This document shows, one piece after another, positions 32,667 to 44,437 of a stretch of DNA of 64,000 bases. Source of the stretch: an uncultured Rhizobium sp. (GTDB taxonomy: Bacteria > Pseudomonadota > Alphaproteobacteria > Rhizobiales > Rhizobiaceae). The translations under genes were made by a program, and so were the position numbers. Numbering within the stretch: position 1 is the stretch's first letter; every line of letters starts with the position of its first letter. The stretch lies in NCBI GenBank assembly GCA_945952045.1, contig CAMFHE010000002.1, forward strand, positions 124,001 to 188,000, in the 5' to 3' direction. The notes under the pieces were generated by a model. That model ran no database searches. It had not been told where the DNA came from and saw nothing but the letters and a program-made list of their open reading frames with translations.

Positions 32667-34112
32667 TCAAACCTGCTGCGGCCAAACCTTTGCGAGCAGG
32701 CGTACGCCCTCGGGAATGTTCCGCACCGGCATGGAAGCATAACCGAAGACGAAGCCGGCCCGCCGCCCCATCGCCAGCGAAAACAGCCGCGAGATCGGAT
32801 AGATGCCGATGCCCGCTTCCCTCGCCACGCCCGCCAGACGCTCCTCGTCCTCGGCCGCGGAACCGTTGAACCAGACGACGACATGGAGGCCGGCCGATGT
32901 TCCGACGACTTCGATACGTTCGCCGAAGGCCGCGGCCATGCTGTCAAGGAAGGCAGCGCGCCTTTCGGCGTTCATCCGCCGCATCTTGCGGACGTGGCGC
33001 TCGTAGGCGCCCGTGTCGATCAGCGATGCGAGCGCGTCCTGCTCGAAAGTGGCGCTGTGCCGGTCGGCGATCTGCTTGCATCGGACGAACGGTTCGACAA
33101 GCCCTTCCGGCAGCACGAGGTAGCCAAGGCGCAAGGTCGGCGACAACGTTTTCGATACAGTGCCGACATAGATCACCCTCCCCCGACCAGACAGATACAG
33201 CGGAGGGATAGGCCGCACGTCGTACCGGTATTCACCATCGTAGTCGTCCTCGACGATGAGGGAGTTTCCGGCATCCGCCCACTCGACCAATTCGCGACGC
33301 CGTGCGGCGGACAGGACGCTGCCCAGCGGGAACTGATGACTCGGGGTGACGATGGCCAGCGAATATCCGTGCGGCGCGGGCAGTCGGGCGGTGTCGAGCC
33401 CATCCGCGTCGCACGATATGGCTGTCACCTCCGCACCAAGCGCGGCAAGAACGCTGCGCGCCATCGCATAACAGGGTTCCTCGATCAGCACCTTGCCGCC
33501 GGGATCGACCAGAACGCGCGCGCAAAGGTCGAGAGCCTGCTGCGAACCGTTGACGACGACGATCTGCTCCATTTCGCATCGGATGCCCCGGGCGCGCCAG
33601 AGATAGCCTTGCAACGCCTGCCGCAACGCGGTGCTTCCCGCCGGGTGACCGTAGCCCAGCCGTTCGCGGCGAGCGAAGATCGCGGCACTCACAGCCTTGC
33701 GCCAGGCGAGCATGGGAAAATCGTCAGGCGCGACGTCACCGTAGCGGAAATCGTACTTCAATCCGCCCGCCGCCGGCATAGTGATGGGCATTTGCATCGC
33801 CCGCATGGCGTAGGAAGAAAGCGGCGGCGGGGACGTCCCGGTCTTCAGCGATGGCCCGGTCTCTCCGCTCGCAACGTTCCCGGCGACAACAGCCTTGGCG
33901 CCTTGGCGTACCAGGACATAACCCTCGGAGATCAGCTGGTCGAAGGCGGACGTGACGGTCGTGCGCGAGACCCCGAGTTCTTCCGCCAGCGCTCGTGTCG
34001 AAGGCAATCTGTCGCCGGGGGCATAGACGCCGGTGGCAATCTGCTCGCGCAATCCGAGATAGATACCGCGCGCGGTTCCCGCCTGATCGTTTCGCTGCCC
34101 CGACTGGCCCAT
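32667..34112 (-). CDS. MocR/PdxR-type regulator (GntR HTH + aminotransferase fold)
   Basis: The 481-residue protein has a GntR HTH (IYLGLREQIATGVYAPGDRLPSTRALAEELGVSRTTVTSAFDQLISEGY, residues about 15-70) and an aminotransferase-like domain. Unlike the MocR at 14867 it keeps the PLP lysine in VIYVGTVSKTLSPTLRLGYLV, the DDYDGEYRYD motif and the Asn-rich VVNGSQQALDL loop. It can therefore be expected to bind pyridoxal phosphate and sense an amino compound. An inverted repeat at 34125-34152 directly before its start is a likely autoregulatory site. It lies upstream of the DapA-family and EamA genes, which it may control. Confidence 0.88.
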   Translation of the reverse strand: MGQSGQRNDQAGTARGIYLGLREQIATGVYAPGDRLPSTRALAEELGVSRTTVTSAFDQLISEGYVLVRQGAKAVVAGNVASGETGPSLKTGTSPPPLSSYAMRAMQMPITMPAAGGLKYDFRYGDVAPDDFPMLAWRKAVSAAIFARRERLGYGHPAGSTALRQALQGYLWRARGIRCEMEQIVVVNGSQQALDLCARVLVDPGGKVLIEEPCYAMARSVLAALGAEVTAISCDADGLDTARLPAPHGYSLAIVTPSHQFPLGSVLSAARRRELVEWADAGNSLIVEDDYDGEYRYDVRPIPPLYLSGRGRVIYVGTVSKTLSPTLRLGYLVLPEGLVEPFVRCKQIADRHSATFEQDALASLIDTGAYERHVRKMRRMNAERRAAFLDSMAAAFGERIEVVGTSAGLHVVVWFNGSAAEDEERLAGVAREAGIGIYPISRLFSLAMGRRAGFVFGYASMPVRNIPEGVRLLAKVWPQQV

Positions 34113-34124
34113 GATTTATCTCTG

Positions 34125-34152
34125 CAACTGGCACTAAGATCCATGCCAGTTG
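34125..34152. promoter_or_regulatory. inverted-repeat operator candidate before the MocR gene
   Basis: CAACTGGCA and TGCCAGTTG form a perfect 9-bp inverted repeat with a 10-base spacer, starting 13 bases before the mocR start codon. The position over the transcript start region fits autorepression. Confidence 0.55.
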
Positions 34153-34455
34153 CCTGCGGGAAGAAGAGCCTGTCAAGAGGTCATCTGGTGCGACGACATC
34201 GGGGTGACCTGCCGTCGATGGAACTGGCGACAGGGCATCCGCGCGCGGCTGGAGAATGCCTCCGGCAGGTCTCTCGGCCGAGAACGAAAATGTTCGTCGC
34301 AAGTTCGCCGCTATGGTGAACGTTCTGGCCCGACAACAGGATAAGGACGACCCCGGCGAAGGATGATGCTCGAAACTGACTTGCCGGTTGGCTTGTCGAC
34401 GCTCCATCACCACTCGCTCCTGAACTCGAATATGCACAACAGTCGTTCGAGCGGA
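34153..34455. other. intergenic region, no recognised gene
   Basis: These 303 bases between the MocR start region and the GntR stop (both minus) contain short open stretches but none with a recognisable family or ribosome-binding site. No T-tailed hairpin was found. Confidence 0.4.
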
Positions 34456-35139
34456 TCAGACCGCAGCGCCTCCATCGCGGCCAAGCAACACCACCAGCCC
34501 GCGGCGGATGTGATCGATATGCCGATACATGAGGCTGGCAGCCTCCTCGTAGGCCGCGTCTTCGCAGAGGCGAAGCAGTTCGGCGTGTTCGGATACGGCT
34601 CGCTCCCGGTCGCCCCGAATGGACGAAAGCTGGATGCGCGTGTGACGGTCGCATTCGACCAGCAGGTTCTGCACAGTCTGGACAATACGGGGGCTGCTGG
34701 CATGCCGATACAAAGTGAGATGAAAGTCCGTATTCAGCTGGTTCCAGGCATCGATGTCGAGCTCGTCGATGGACTGGGCATAGTGCACCTGTATGCTGCG
34801 TAGAACTTTGAAATCGGCTTGCGTCAGCAGGGGTACCGACCGTTTGAAAAGGAATGGCTCGAGGAGAAGCCGCATGTTGAACAGCTCTTCGATTTCATCC
34901 ACCGTAAGCTCAACGACGACGGCCCCCCGATGTGGCAGGATCTTGAGCAGCCCCTCGCTTTCGAGCTGAACCAGCGCCTCGCGGATGGGAATGCGACTCA
35001 TGCCGAGATCGCCGGCCAGGACATCCTGACGTAGCTGGAAACCGGGCGGATAGGCCCCCGACAGGATGCGGTTGCGGATCTCCTCGGCCGCGGCCGATGC
35101 CATCGTCTTGTGCTTGACGCCTTTTCCGGCTGCGGTCAT
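34456..35139 (-). CDS. GntR-family regulator, FCD subfamily
   Basis: The 227-residue protein has a winged helix (EEIRNRILSGAYPPGFQLRQDVLAGDLGMSRIPIREALVQLESEGLL, residues about 18-70) with the RIPIREAL recognition motif, then an all-helical FCD ligand domain with metal-binding candidates in DFHLTLYRHA, SEHAELL and YRHIDHIRRG. An in-frame ATG at 35103 would remove 12 residues. It is divergent from the enolase-superfamily gene and two copies of a 14-bp element lie in the gap, so it most likely represses that gene and itself until a hydroxy- or sugar-acid-type ligand binds. Confidence 0.88.
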   Translation of the reverse strand: MTAAGKGVKHKTMASAAAEEIRNRILSGAYPPGFQLRQDVLAGDLGMSRIPIREALVQLESEGLLKILPHRGAVVVELTVDEIEELFNMRLLLEPFLFKRSVPLLTQADFKVLRSIQVHYAQSIDELDIDAWNQLNTDFHLTLYRHASSPRIVQTVQNLLVECDRHTRIQLSSIRGDRERAVSEHAELLRLCEDAAYEEAASLMYRHIDHIRRGLVVLLGRDGGAAV

Positions 35140-35187
35140 TGGCGGCAGTTTCCCATGGATCCTTGCCCAGCGTATAGCCGCTTTCAG

Positions 35188-35201
35188 ATTTTATACAATA
35201 T
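35188..35201. promoter_or_regulatory. operator candidate, copy 1 of 14-bp repeat
   Basis: ATTTTATACAATAT lies 49 bases before the gntR start and recurs exactly at 35284-35297. Read on the other strand it contains ATTGTATA, close to the TTGTATAC-type cores bound by FCD GntR proteins. Confidence 0.6.
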
Positions 35202-35283
35202 TCGATCGGGCGAGACGTTGCTGGAAGCGCCTCCGGTGACCGCACCTTCTGACCGGGAGATGGCTTGCGGTGTGTTATTTTAT

Positions 35284-35297
35284 ATTTTATACAATAT
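35284..35297. promoter_or_regulatory. operator candidate, copy 2 of 14-bp repeat
   Basis: This is the second exact copy of ATTTTATACAATAT, 96 bases from the first and 22 bases before the enolase-superfamily start codon, where a bound protein would block initiation. The surrounding TATATTTTATACAATATACA is strongly AT-rich in a GC-rich genome. Confidence 0.62.
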
Positions 35298-35319
35298 ACA
35301 AATCTTGAAGGGAGCCCTT

Positions 35320-36429
35320 ATGAAAATCGTCGGTATCGATGTTTACAAGTATCAGGTCGGCTACGCCCACGGCACCTATGTGATGTCGGGCAACCGCGTC
35401 GCGAGCGCTGAAGACGGCACGGTCGTGCGCATCCGCACCGACGAGGGAATTGTCGGCTGGGGCGAGATAACAACGCTTGGAAAGGTCTATCTACCCACTT
35501 TTCCCGACGGCATCCGAACGACCCTGAAGGATCTCGGCGAGGCGCTGATCGGAGCTGATCCGACCAATATCGGCAAGGTGTCCCGCATCATGAACGGCAC
35601 CTTGATGGGCCAGGAATTCGCCAAGAGCCCGATCGACATCGCCTGCTGGGACATCCTGGGAAAATCGCTGGCCCGGCCGATTTCGGCGCTGATCGGCGGC
35701 GTCCTCAACGAGCGATTCCCGATCTATGAGGCCGTACCGCTGGATCGTCCGGAGGCGATGGCGGAGTTCATTCGCGAGCGCCGTCGCGCCGGCATCAATC
35801 GCTTCCAGCTCAAGGTCGGCAACAACCCGTTCGACGATATTGCACGCACGCGGGCGAGCGTGGAGGCGGGCGATGCCGAGACGGTGATCGTCGCCGATTC
35901 GAATGGTGGCTGGTCACTCGCCGCCGCCAAGCTGGCTCTGCAGGGGCTGGCAGGCCTTGCCGTCTATGTCGAACAACCGTGCCGCAGCACCGCCGATTGC
36001 ATTCTCGCCCATCGCGGATCGTCGGTCCCGCTGGTGCTCGACGAGTCCATCATCAACCATGACGAGGTGTACCGGGCGAAATATGAAGCCAACGCCGTTT
36101 CCGTGAACCTGAAATTCGGGAAGCTCGGTGGCCTCACGAATGTGGTGAAGGCCCGCGACCTCCTGCAGGAACTGAACATGGCGGTTTCGGTCGAAGACAT
36201 GTGGGGCGGGGACATCATCACTGCGGCAACATCCCATGTCGCAGCCACGACGCGCCCGGAATCCCTGTTGATGACGCCGTTCTTCAACGACTGGACGGAC
36301 GGCCATCTGGCAAACCATACGCCACATTCCTCCGCAGGCTTCGGCTCCGCACCAACGGCGCCCGGCCTCGGCATCGAGGTTGACTTGTCGCTGTTGGACG
36401 AACCTCTGTTCACCGTAGGCGCGAAATAG
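35320..36429 (+). CDS. mandelate racemase/muconate lactonizing enzyme family protein
   Basis: The 369-residue protein starts at ATG 35320 after GAAGGGAGCCCTT. It is an enolase-superfamily capping domain (VVRIRTDEGIVGWGEITTLG) plus barrel. Catalytic elements are Lys in RFQLKVG, metal ligands Asp in VADSNGGW, Glu in VYVEQPC and Asp in LVLDES, and a second Lys in VNLKFGKLGGLT. The Lys/Lys pair on opposite faces is the MLE-subgroup arrangement of racemases, epimerases and cis-3-hydroxyproline dehydratases; mandelate-racemase acid-sugar dehydratases would have His-Asp instead. A proline-betaine or hydroxyproline derivative is therefore a reasonable substrate guess, helped by the nearby DapA-family enzyme. 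It is not proven. Confidence 0.87.
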   Translation: MKIVGIDVYKYQVGYAHGTYVMSGNRVASAEDGTVVRIRTDEGIVGWGEITTLGKVYLPTFPDGIRTTLKDLGEALIGADPTNIGKVSRIMNGTLMGQEFAKSPIDIACWDILGKSLARPISALIGGVLNERFPIYEAVPLDRPEAMAEFIRERRRAGINRFQLKVGNNPFDDIARTRASVEAGDAETVIVADSNGGWSLAAAKLALQGLAGLAVYVEQPCRSTADCILAHRGSSVPLVLDESIINHDEVYRAKYEANAVSVNLKFGKLGGLTNVVKARDLLQELNMAVSVEDMWGGDIITAATSHVAATTRPESLLMTPFFNDWTDGHLANHTPHSSAGFGSAPTAPGLGIEVDLSLLDEPLFTVGAK

Positions 36430-36645
36430 GCCACATCACCGTCACCGGCCAGGCGCTCGGCGCCAATGAACGTCACCTCGAAGGGCGGTCATCTCCACGC
36501 CTGCGTGCCGGCAACGGCTTGGCTCGAGAAACACCCCGGCGTCCAGCGCCCGGCCATCCCGTTGGACACGAGAAGGCCGTTGACGAGGAACCAAGAGCAT
36601 CGTTGTAAAAGGGGCCGACGCGAGCAGCGCCGGTAGGGCTGCAGG

Positions 36646-39493
<2,848 letters not shown>

Positions 39494-39511
39494 GGACATC
39501 TCCTGTTCCGG

Positions 39512-40528
39512 TCAAACCCGCAAAAGGGTCTTGATGGCGCGGCGCTCGTCCATCGCGCGGTAGCCTTCGGCGACGTCGGCAAGCGGCAGTTCCAGATCGA
39601 ACACCTTGCCGGGATTGATGGTGCGGTCGAGGACGAGGGCAATCAGGTCTGGCAGGAACCGGCGCACGGGCGCGGGGCCGCCGAGAAGGCTCTTCTGGGC
39701 GAAGAACAGCTGCTGGCCATCGAACTCCACGCCGTGCGGCACGCCGACGAAGCCGATCTTGCCGCCGGGACGGGCGCAATTCATCGCCTGCGTCATGGAT
39801 TCCTGCGTGCCGACGCATTCGAGTACGGATTCCGCGCCGACGCCGTCGGTCAGTTCCTTGATGCGGGCGACACCGGCATCGCCCCGTTCGGAGACGATGT
39901 CCGTCGCGCCGAATTCCAGCGCGAGTTCCTGCCGCGTCTTGTGACGGCTCATGGCGATGATGCGGCCCGCGCCCATCTGCCTTGCGGCGAGCACGCCCAT
40001 CAGGCCGACCGCACCGTCGCCGACCACCACGGCAGTCGAGCCTTCCTGCACGCCGGCCGCATAGGCGGCATACCAGCCGGTTCCGAGCACGTCGGACGTG
40101 GCGAGCAGGCTTGGGATGAGGTCGTCTGCAGGCAGTTCGCGTGTCGCGACCAGCGTTCCGTCGGCAAGGGGAACCCGCGCGAAGGGTGCCTGGGCGCCGG
40201 ACATGAATTGGCGCTGTTCGCAGGACGACTGGAAGCCGAAGCGGCAATGCGGGCAGGTGTTGTCCGAAAGGCAGAAGGAGCCGACGACGAACTGGCCCGG
40301 CCGCACGGACGTCACCGCGCTGCCCACCTCTTCGACGATGCCGCAATATTCATGTCCCATCGCCAGGGGCGCGGCGACTTCGTTGGCGCCCCGGTAAGGC
40401 CAGAGGTCGGAGCCGCAGATGCAGGTGGCCGACAGGCGGATGATGGCGTCTGTCGGCTCGAGGATTTTCGGCTCCGCCACCTCCTCGCAGCGGACGTCGC
40501 CCGGTCCGTAAAGCATTGTTGCACGCAT
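39512..40528 (-). CDS. zinc-dependent alcohol dehydrogenase family protein
   Basis: The 338-residue MDR-superfamily protein has the catalytic zinc site (Cys in ATCICGSDLWPYRG and the GHEYCGIVEEVG His-Glu). A structural-zinc-like Cys set lies in NTCPHCRFGFQSSCEQ, although with three close Cys rather than the classical four. The NAD(P) site is AVVVGDGAVGLMGVLAARQMGA. It is typical of enzymes reducing or oxidising small alcohols and aldehydes. AAGGACAGCATCC precedes ATG 40528. It sits between the SDR and the CMD/cupin genes in the LysR-flanked cassette. Confidence 0.9.
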   Translation of the reverse strand: MRATMLYGPGDVRCEEVAEPKILEPTDAIIRLSATCICGSDLWPYRGANEVAAPLAMGHEYCGIVEEVGSAVTSVRPGQFVVGSFCLSDNTCPHCRFGFQSSCEQRQFMSGAQAPFARVPLADGTLVATRELPADDLIPSLLATSDVLGTGWYAAYAAGVQEGSTAVVVGDGAVGLMGVLAARQMGAGRIIAMSRHKTRQELALEFGATDIVSERGDAGVARIKELTDGVGAESVLECVGTQESMTQAMNCARPGGKIGFVGVPHGVEFDGQQLFFAQKSLLGGPAPVRRFLPDLIALVLDRTINPGKVFDLELPLADVAEGYRAMDERRAIKTLLRV

Positions 40529-40572
40529 GGATGCTGTCCTTGTCTTTGTCGAATTGAAAATCAGGTCACCCT

Positions 40573-41397
40573 TCAGGGTGCCAGGTCGCCATACCGGTAG
40601 GAGGCGGTCACCCCGCCATCGATCAGGAAGTCGCTACCGGTGATGAAAGCGCCTTCGGGGCCTATCAGCAGAGCGGCGAGCGACGCGATTTCGTCCGGCG
40701 TTCCGGCGCGGCCGGCGGGGGAGCGTTCGAGCATGCGGCGGTATCCTGCGCCGCGCGGGCCGCTGAGTTCGTCCTTTGCGAGCGGCGTGATAACGATGCC
40801 GGGGCTTATCGTGTTGACGCGGGCGCCGCGCTTGCCCCATCGAACGGCCTCGGCCTGCACACGCAAGGCGTTGCCGCGTTTCGATATCTGGTAGGCATGC
40901 AAAGGGTCGGTTATTTGTTCCGGCGCGAGCATCGGCAGTTCAAGCAGCGCCTCGGCGGGGGTGGTTGCGAGCGCCTTGTCCTGTTCGGCGTTCAGAGCCG
41001 GCAGACGATGGCCCGACATCGAGGCGATCACGACACCGGAACCGCCCGGCGCAATGATATTGCCGAATTCCTCGAGCACGACCGCCGTCCCATAGAGATC
41101 GACTTTCAGGATGACCTCCGGCGGGGCCTGCGACGGGGAGACGCCGGCAGCGTGGATCACACCCGTTACGGTCCCGGCCGCGAGTGCGGCATTGGCAAGA
41201 GCATGCACGGAAGCGCGGGACGATACATCGACAACGCCTGTGCCGACATCGAAGCCGGCCTCGGCCAGCACTGTCGCGGCGGCATCGGCATTCTCCCGCC
41301 GCAGGTCGCCCAGAAGCACATGCTTTCCGGCGCCAATGCGGCGCGCGATCGCCTGGCCGATAGATCCTGTGCCAATGAGGACGACAACGTCTGTCAT
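40573..41397 (-). CDS. SDR-family oxidoreductase
   Basis: The 274-residue protein keeps an SDR Rossmann fold with a shortened cofactor motif (VVVLIGTGSIGQAIARRIG instead of TGxxxGxG), the VIHAAGVSPSQ strand, a Ser in ASMSGHR and the catalytic YQISK. An insertion between Ser and Tyr (about 45 residues, LPALNAEQDKALATTPAE and following) is unusual. The C-terminus INTISPGIVITPLAKDEL and FITGSDFLIDGG is standard. It is divergent from the LysR gene with 105 bases between them and is the first gene of the cassette. Confidence 0.88.
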   Translation of the reverse strand: MTDVVVLIGTGSIGQAIARRIGAGKHVLLGDLRRENADAAATVLAEAGFDVGTGVVDVSSRASVHALANAALAAGTVTGVIHAAGVSPSQAPPEVILKVDLYGTAVVLEEFGNIIAPGGSGVVIASMSGHRLPALNAEQDKALATTPAEALLELPMLAPEQITDPLHAYQISKRGNALRVQAEAVRWGKRGARVNTISPGIVITPLAKDELSGPRGAGYRRMLERSPAGRAGTPDEIASLAALLIGPEGAFITGSDFLIDGGVTASYRYGDLAP

Positions 41398-41502
41398 GAT
41401 TGCATTCCCTGGGCGTTCAAGTGGGACCAGGCCAAGATAATGCTGGCAGGACAAATCAATTAGATGCTAAGTTTGGCATGAACCTATATTGTGGATTCAT
41501 GA
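41398..41502. promoter_or_regulatory. divergent promoter region, SDR and LysR
   Basis: These 105 bases contain the promoters of the oxidoreductase cassette (minus) and the lysR gene (plus). The AT-richer stretch around 41455-41500 (AATTAGATGCTAAGTTTGGC) is the likely site. TTAGATGCTAA is a short TTAG/CTAA inverted repeat and may be part of the LysR site. Confidence 0.45.
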
Positions 41503-42393
41503 ATGAAGCGGGATGAACTCGGCGACCTCGTCGCCTTCCTGACCGTTGCGGAAGAGCGGAGCTTTACCCGCGCCGCGGCCCAGCTCGGCACATCGCAATC
41601 TTCGCTGAGCCATACGGTGCGCCGGCTGGAGGAGCGCATGGGGGTGCGCCTCCTGACGCGGACGACCCGCAGCGTCTCGCCGACGGATGCCGGTGAACAG
41701 CTTCTGGAAACGCTGCGGCCCGCGTTCAGCGATATCTGCAGCAGGATGGACGCCCTGAGCGTCATGCGCCGGCAACCCGGCGGGACGATCCGCATTACCG
41801 CCAGCCGCCATGCCGCCGAGACCACCGTGATGCCGGCGCTGAAGCGCCTCATGGCGGATTACGCCGACATCAATGTCGAGCTTTCCATCGAGCAGAGGCT
41901 GGTCGATCTCGTCGCCGAACGCTTCGATGCAGGGGTGCGATTGGGGGAGCGCGTCGAGAAGGACATGGTCGCCGTCCGGATCGGTCCGGACCTGCGCATG
42001 GTCGTTGCCGGTTCGCCGGACTATTTCGAGCGCAACCCGAAACCCTCCACGCCGCACGAGCTGACGCAGCATGCCTGCCTCAACCTGCGCCTGCCGACGC
42101 TCGGTGGTCTCTATGCCTGGGAGTTCGAAAAGGATGGGCGGCCGTTGAACGTGCGGGTGGATGGGCAGTTCATCTCCAACGACGTGCCGATGATCGTCGA
42201 CGCCGCCGTCAGCGGTCTCGGGCTGACATGCCTTCCGAGCGACCATCTCGGCCCGCTGGTGGAGGCGGGAAAGCTGGTGCAGGTGCTGGAGGAATGGACG
42301 CCGCCGTTTCCCGGCTATCACCTCTACTACCCGAGCCGGCGGCTGGCGTCGCCCGCCTTCGCGCTCCTGGTCGAGGCCCTGCGGTATCGGTGA
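41503..42393 (+). CDS. LysR-family transcriptional regulator
   Basis: The 296-residue protein has a LysR HTH (ELGDLVAFLTVAEERSFTRAAAQLGTSQSSLSHTVRRLEERMGVRLLTRTTRS, residues 4-58) and a substrate domain with the FDAGVRLGERVEKDMVAVRIGPDLRMVVAGSPDYF block of the subgroup that controls divergent oxidoreductase cassettes. It is divergent from the SDR gene and likely controls 36646-41397. The inducer is probably a reactive small molecule, by analogy only. Confidence 0.88.
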   Translation: MKRDELGDLVAFLTVAEERSFTRAAAQLGTSQSSLSHTVRRLEERMGVRLLTRTTRSVSPTDAGEQLLETLRPAFSDICSRMDALSVMRRQPGGTIRITASRHAAETTVMPALKRLMADYADINVELSIEQRLVDLVAERFDAGVRLGERVEKDMVAVRIGPDLRMVVAGSPDYFERNPKPSTPHELTQHACLNLRLPTLGGLYAWEFEKDGRPLNVRVDGQFISNDVPMIVDAAVSGLGLTCLPSDHLGPLVEAGKLVQVLEEWTPPFPGYHLYYPSRRLASPAFALLVEALRYR

Positions 42394-42451
42394 TCGCGTC
42401 AGCGCGATTAGGCGGACTCGGCGCGGACGGCGAATAGTCGAAAGATGAAGG

Positions 42452-42472
42452 AGGCGCCCCAGGCGGGCGCCT
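42452..42472. terminator. hairpin between convergent lysR and M20 genes
   Basis: AGGCGCC pairs with GGCGCCT around a seven-base loop between the stop codons of the LysR gene (42393) and the M20 gene (42483). No T-tract follows on either strand. Confidence 0.45.
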
Positions 42473-42482
42473 GCGCAACAAA

Positions 42483-43643
42483 TCAGCCAAACAGCCTGCC
42501 AATCGAGGCGGCGACGATGGACGCCCGCTGCGACAGGGTTTCGACGATGATATATTCATCCTCGGTATGGGCCTTGCCGCCGACCGGACCGGTCGCGCAA
42601 ACGGTCGGCGCTCCGGCGCTGGAGGCAATGCCGGAATCCGCGCATCCGCCGGTAAATTCACCCGCGATATCGAAGCCGAGCGCGGCAGCGGCCTCACGAT
42701 AAATGGCCGATAGCGCCTCGTTTTCCGGAGTTGGCGCAAGCGGCAGGGACTCGCTCTGCCGCTCGAACACGGTCGTCGCCATCGGAACGGTCGAATGCAT
42801 AAGGATCGCCTCGATGTCGGCGATCAGCCGGCTGCGCTGCTCGTTATCGACGAAGCGGACATCGACCTCGCCGGATGCTTTCGCCGCCACCGTGTTGGTG
42901 GACGAGCCGCCGCTGACCAGCCCGACATTCAGCGTAATCCCGGCGGCAACGTCGCTCAAGCCATGCAAGGCCGTGATCTTGTTGGCGAGTTCACCGATCG
43001 CGCTGACGCCTTCGGTGAAGTTGACGCCCGCATGCGCAGCCTTGCCGGAGATATCGAAGCGATAGGTGAAACCGCCCTTGCGCCCACTGACGAAATTCCC
43101 GGTCGGGCGTGCCGGTTCGGCATTGAAGACGGCGCGCGCAAACCGGGCTTCGTCGGCAATATGCTTGAGCGATGCCTGGGAACCGATCTCCTCGTCCCCG
43201 GTCATCAGAAACGCCACGGGAATATCCGGCGCAAATTTCTGAAATGCCGCAAGGATGAAGGCATTCATGACAAGGCCAGCCTTCATGTCGGCGACGCCGG
43301 GACCATAGGCGCGGCCGCCGGAAACATGGAACGGCCGGCGCGCCGCCTCGCCCTTGCCGAATACCGTGTCCCGATGGCCCATCAACAGGATGTTGTGTCG
43401 TCCTGCGTCGTGGCGAACGGCCCCCGTGCCGGCCAGAAGCGTATCGCCGAAAACATCGACCGGACGGACATCGGTCGCGATTCCATGATCGGCGAAAAAG
43501 CGCGTCAATCGGATGCCGACCGCATCGACGCCCTCCTTGTCATAGGAGCCGGAATCGATAGTCACCAGTTCCGCCAGCAGGGACACCATATTGTCCTGCT
43601 GCGACGCGATCCAGTCGAGGATCTCAGCGTTTTCGTCTGTCAT
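42483..43643 (-). CDS. M20 family metallopeptidase (carboxypeptidase G2-like)
   Basis: The 386-residue protein has the M20 metal motifs: LLMGHRDTVFGKGE, the bridging Asp in GPGVADMKAGL, the Glu pair in MTGDEEIGS, and AHAGVNFTEGVSAIGELANKI in the dimerisation domain. The C-terminal His lies in KAHTEDEYI. It fits the CPG2/glutamate carboxypeptidase branch, which splits N-acyl or peptide bonds to amino acids. ATG 43643 has GGCAGG upstream; an ATG at 43667 that overlaps the ATPase stop (ATGGCTGA) would add eight residues. It is the last gene of the amino-acid importer operon, so it probably processes the imported conjugate. Confidence 0.86.
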   Translation of the reverse strand: MTDENAEILDWIASQQDNMVSLLAELVTIDSGSYDKEGVDAVGIRLTRFFADHGIATDVRPVDVFGDTLLAGTGAVRHDAGRHNILLMGHRDTVFGKGEAARRPFHVSGGRAYGPGVADMKAGLVMNAFILAAFQKFAPDIPVAFLMTGDEEIGSQASLKHIADEARFARAVFNAEPARPTGNFVSGRKGGFTYRFDISGKAAHAGVNFTEGVSAIGELANKITALHGLSDVAAGITLNVGLVSGGSSTNTVAAKASGEVDVRFVDNEQRSRLIADIEAILMHSTVPMATTVFERQSESLPLAPTPENEALSAIYREAAAALGFDIAGEFTGGCADSGIASSAGAPTVCATGPVGGKAHTEDEYIIVETLSQRASIVAASIGRLFG

Positions 43644-43659
43644 CGGCCTGCCTTGCCCG

Positions 43660-44427
43660 TCAGCCATGCTGCGTGTTGGAAATGAATTTGCGGAACCGTT
43701 CCGATTTCGGGTGGCGGAAGACCTCCTCTGCAGGGCCGTCCTCCTCGATGACACCTTCATGCAGGAAGATGACACGATTTGCCACATCCCGCGCGAAGGC
43801 GATCTCGTGGGTTACGAGCAGCATCGTGCGCCCTTCATCGGCAAGGGCGCGCATGACGGCCAGAACCTCGCCAACCCTTTCGGGATCGAGCGCCGATGTC
43901 GGCTCGTCGAACAGCATGACTTCGGGATGCATCGCCAGAGCGCGTGCGATGGCCGCGCGCTGCTGCTGACCGCCTGAGAGATGCGAGGGATAGGCGTCGC
44001 GCTTGTCGGCGATGCCGACTTTTCGCAGCAAATCCATCGCTTCGGCGATGCAATCCGCGCGCGGGCGGCGCTGCACATGAACAGGCGCTTCGATGAGGTT
44101 TTCCAGAATGGTCATGTGCGACCAGAGATTGAAGCTCTGGAACACCATGGCGGCGCGGGCGCGGATGCCGTCGATCTGGCGCCGGTCGGCGATGGCGAGG
44201 CCGTCTCCCTGTTTCCTGAGCTTGACGGTTTCGCCTGCGACCACGATGTCGCCGGCAGTCGGGATCTCCAGCATGTTGATACAGCGCAGCATCGTGCTCT
44301 TGCCGGAACCGGACGAGCCGAGGATCGCGATCACGTCGCCCTTGTGGGCATCGAAGGAAATACCCTTGAGCACTTCGAGTGCGCCGAAGCTTTTGCGCAG
44401 GTGGCGCAGGGAGATAACGGGTTGCAT
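43660..44427 (-). CDS. polar amino acid ABC transporter ATP-binding protein
   Basis: The 255-residue ATPase has Walker [10 protein letters not shown], signature [15 protein letters not shown], Walker [15 protein letters not shown] and the H-loop [22 protein letters not shown]. This is the HisP/GlnQ family. ATG 44427 has GAAGAGG upstream; an ATG at 44445 overlapping the permease stop would add six residues. It belongs to the operon SDR, permease, permease, ATPase, M20. Confidence 0.91.
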   Translation of the reverse strand: MQPVISLRHLRKSFGALEVLKGISFDAHKGDVIAILGSSGSGKSTMLRCINMLEIPTAGDIVVAGETVKLRKQGDGLAIADRRQIDGIRARAAMVFQSFNLWSHMTILENLIEAPVHVQRRPRADCIAEAMDLLRKVGIADKRDAYPSHLSGGQQQRAAIARALAMHPEVMLFDEPTSALDPERVGEVLAVMRALADEGRTMLLVTHEIAFARDVANRVIFLHEGVIEEDGPAEEVFRHPKSERFRKFISNTQHG

Positions 44428-44437
44428 GGTCGCCTCT

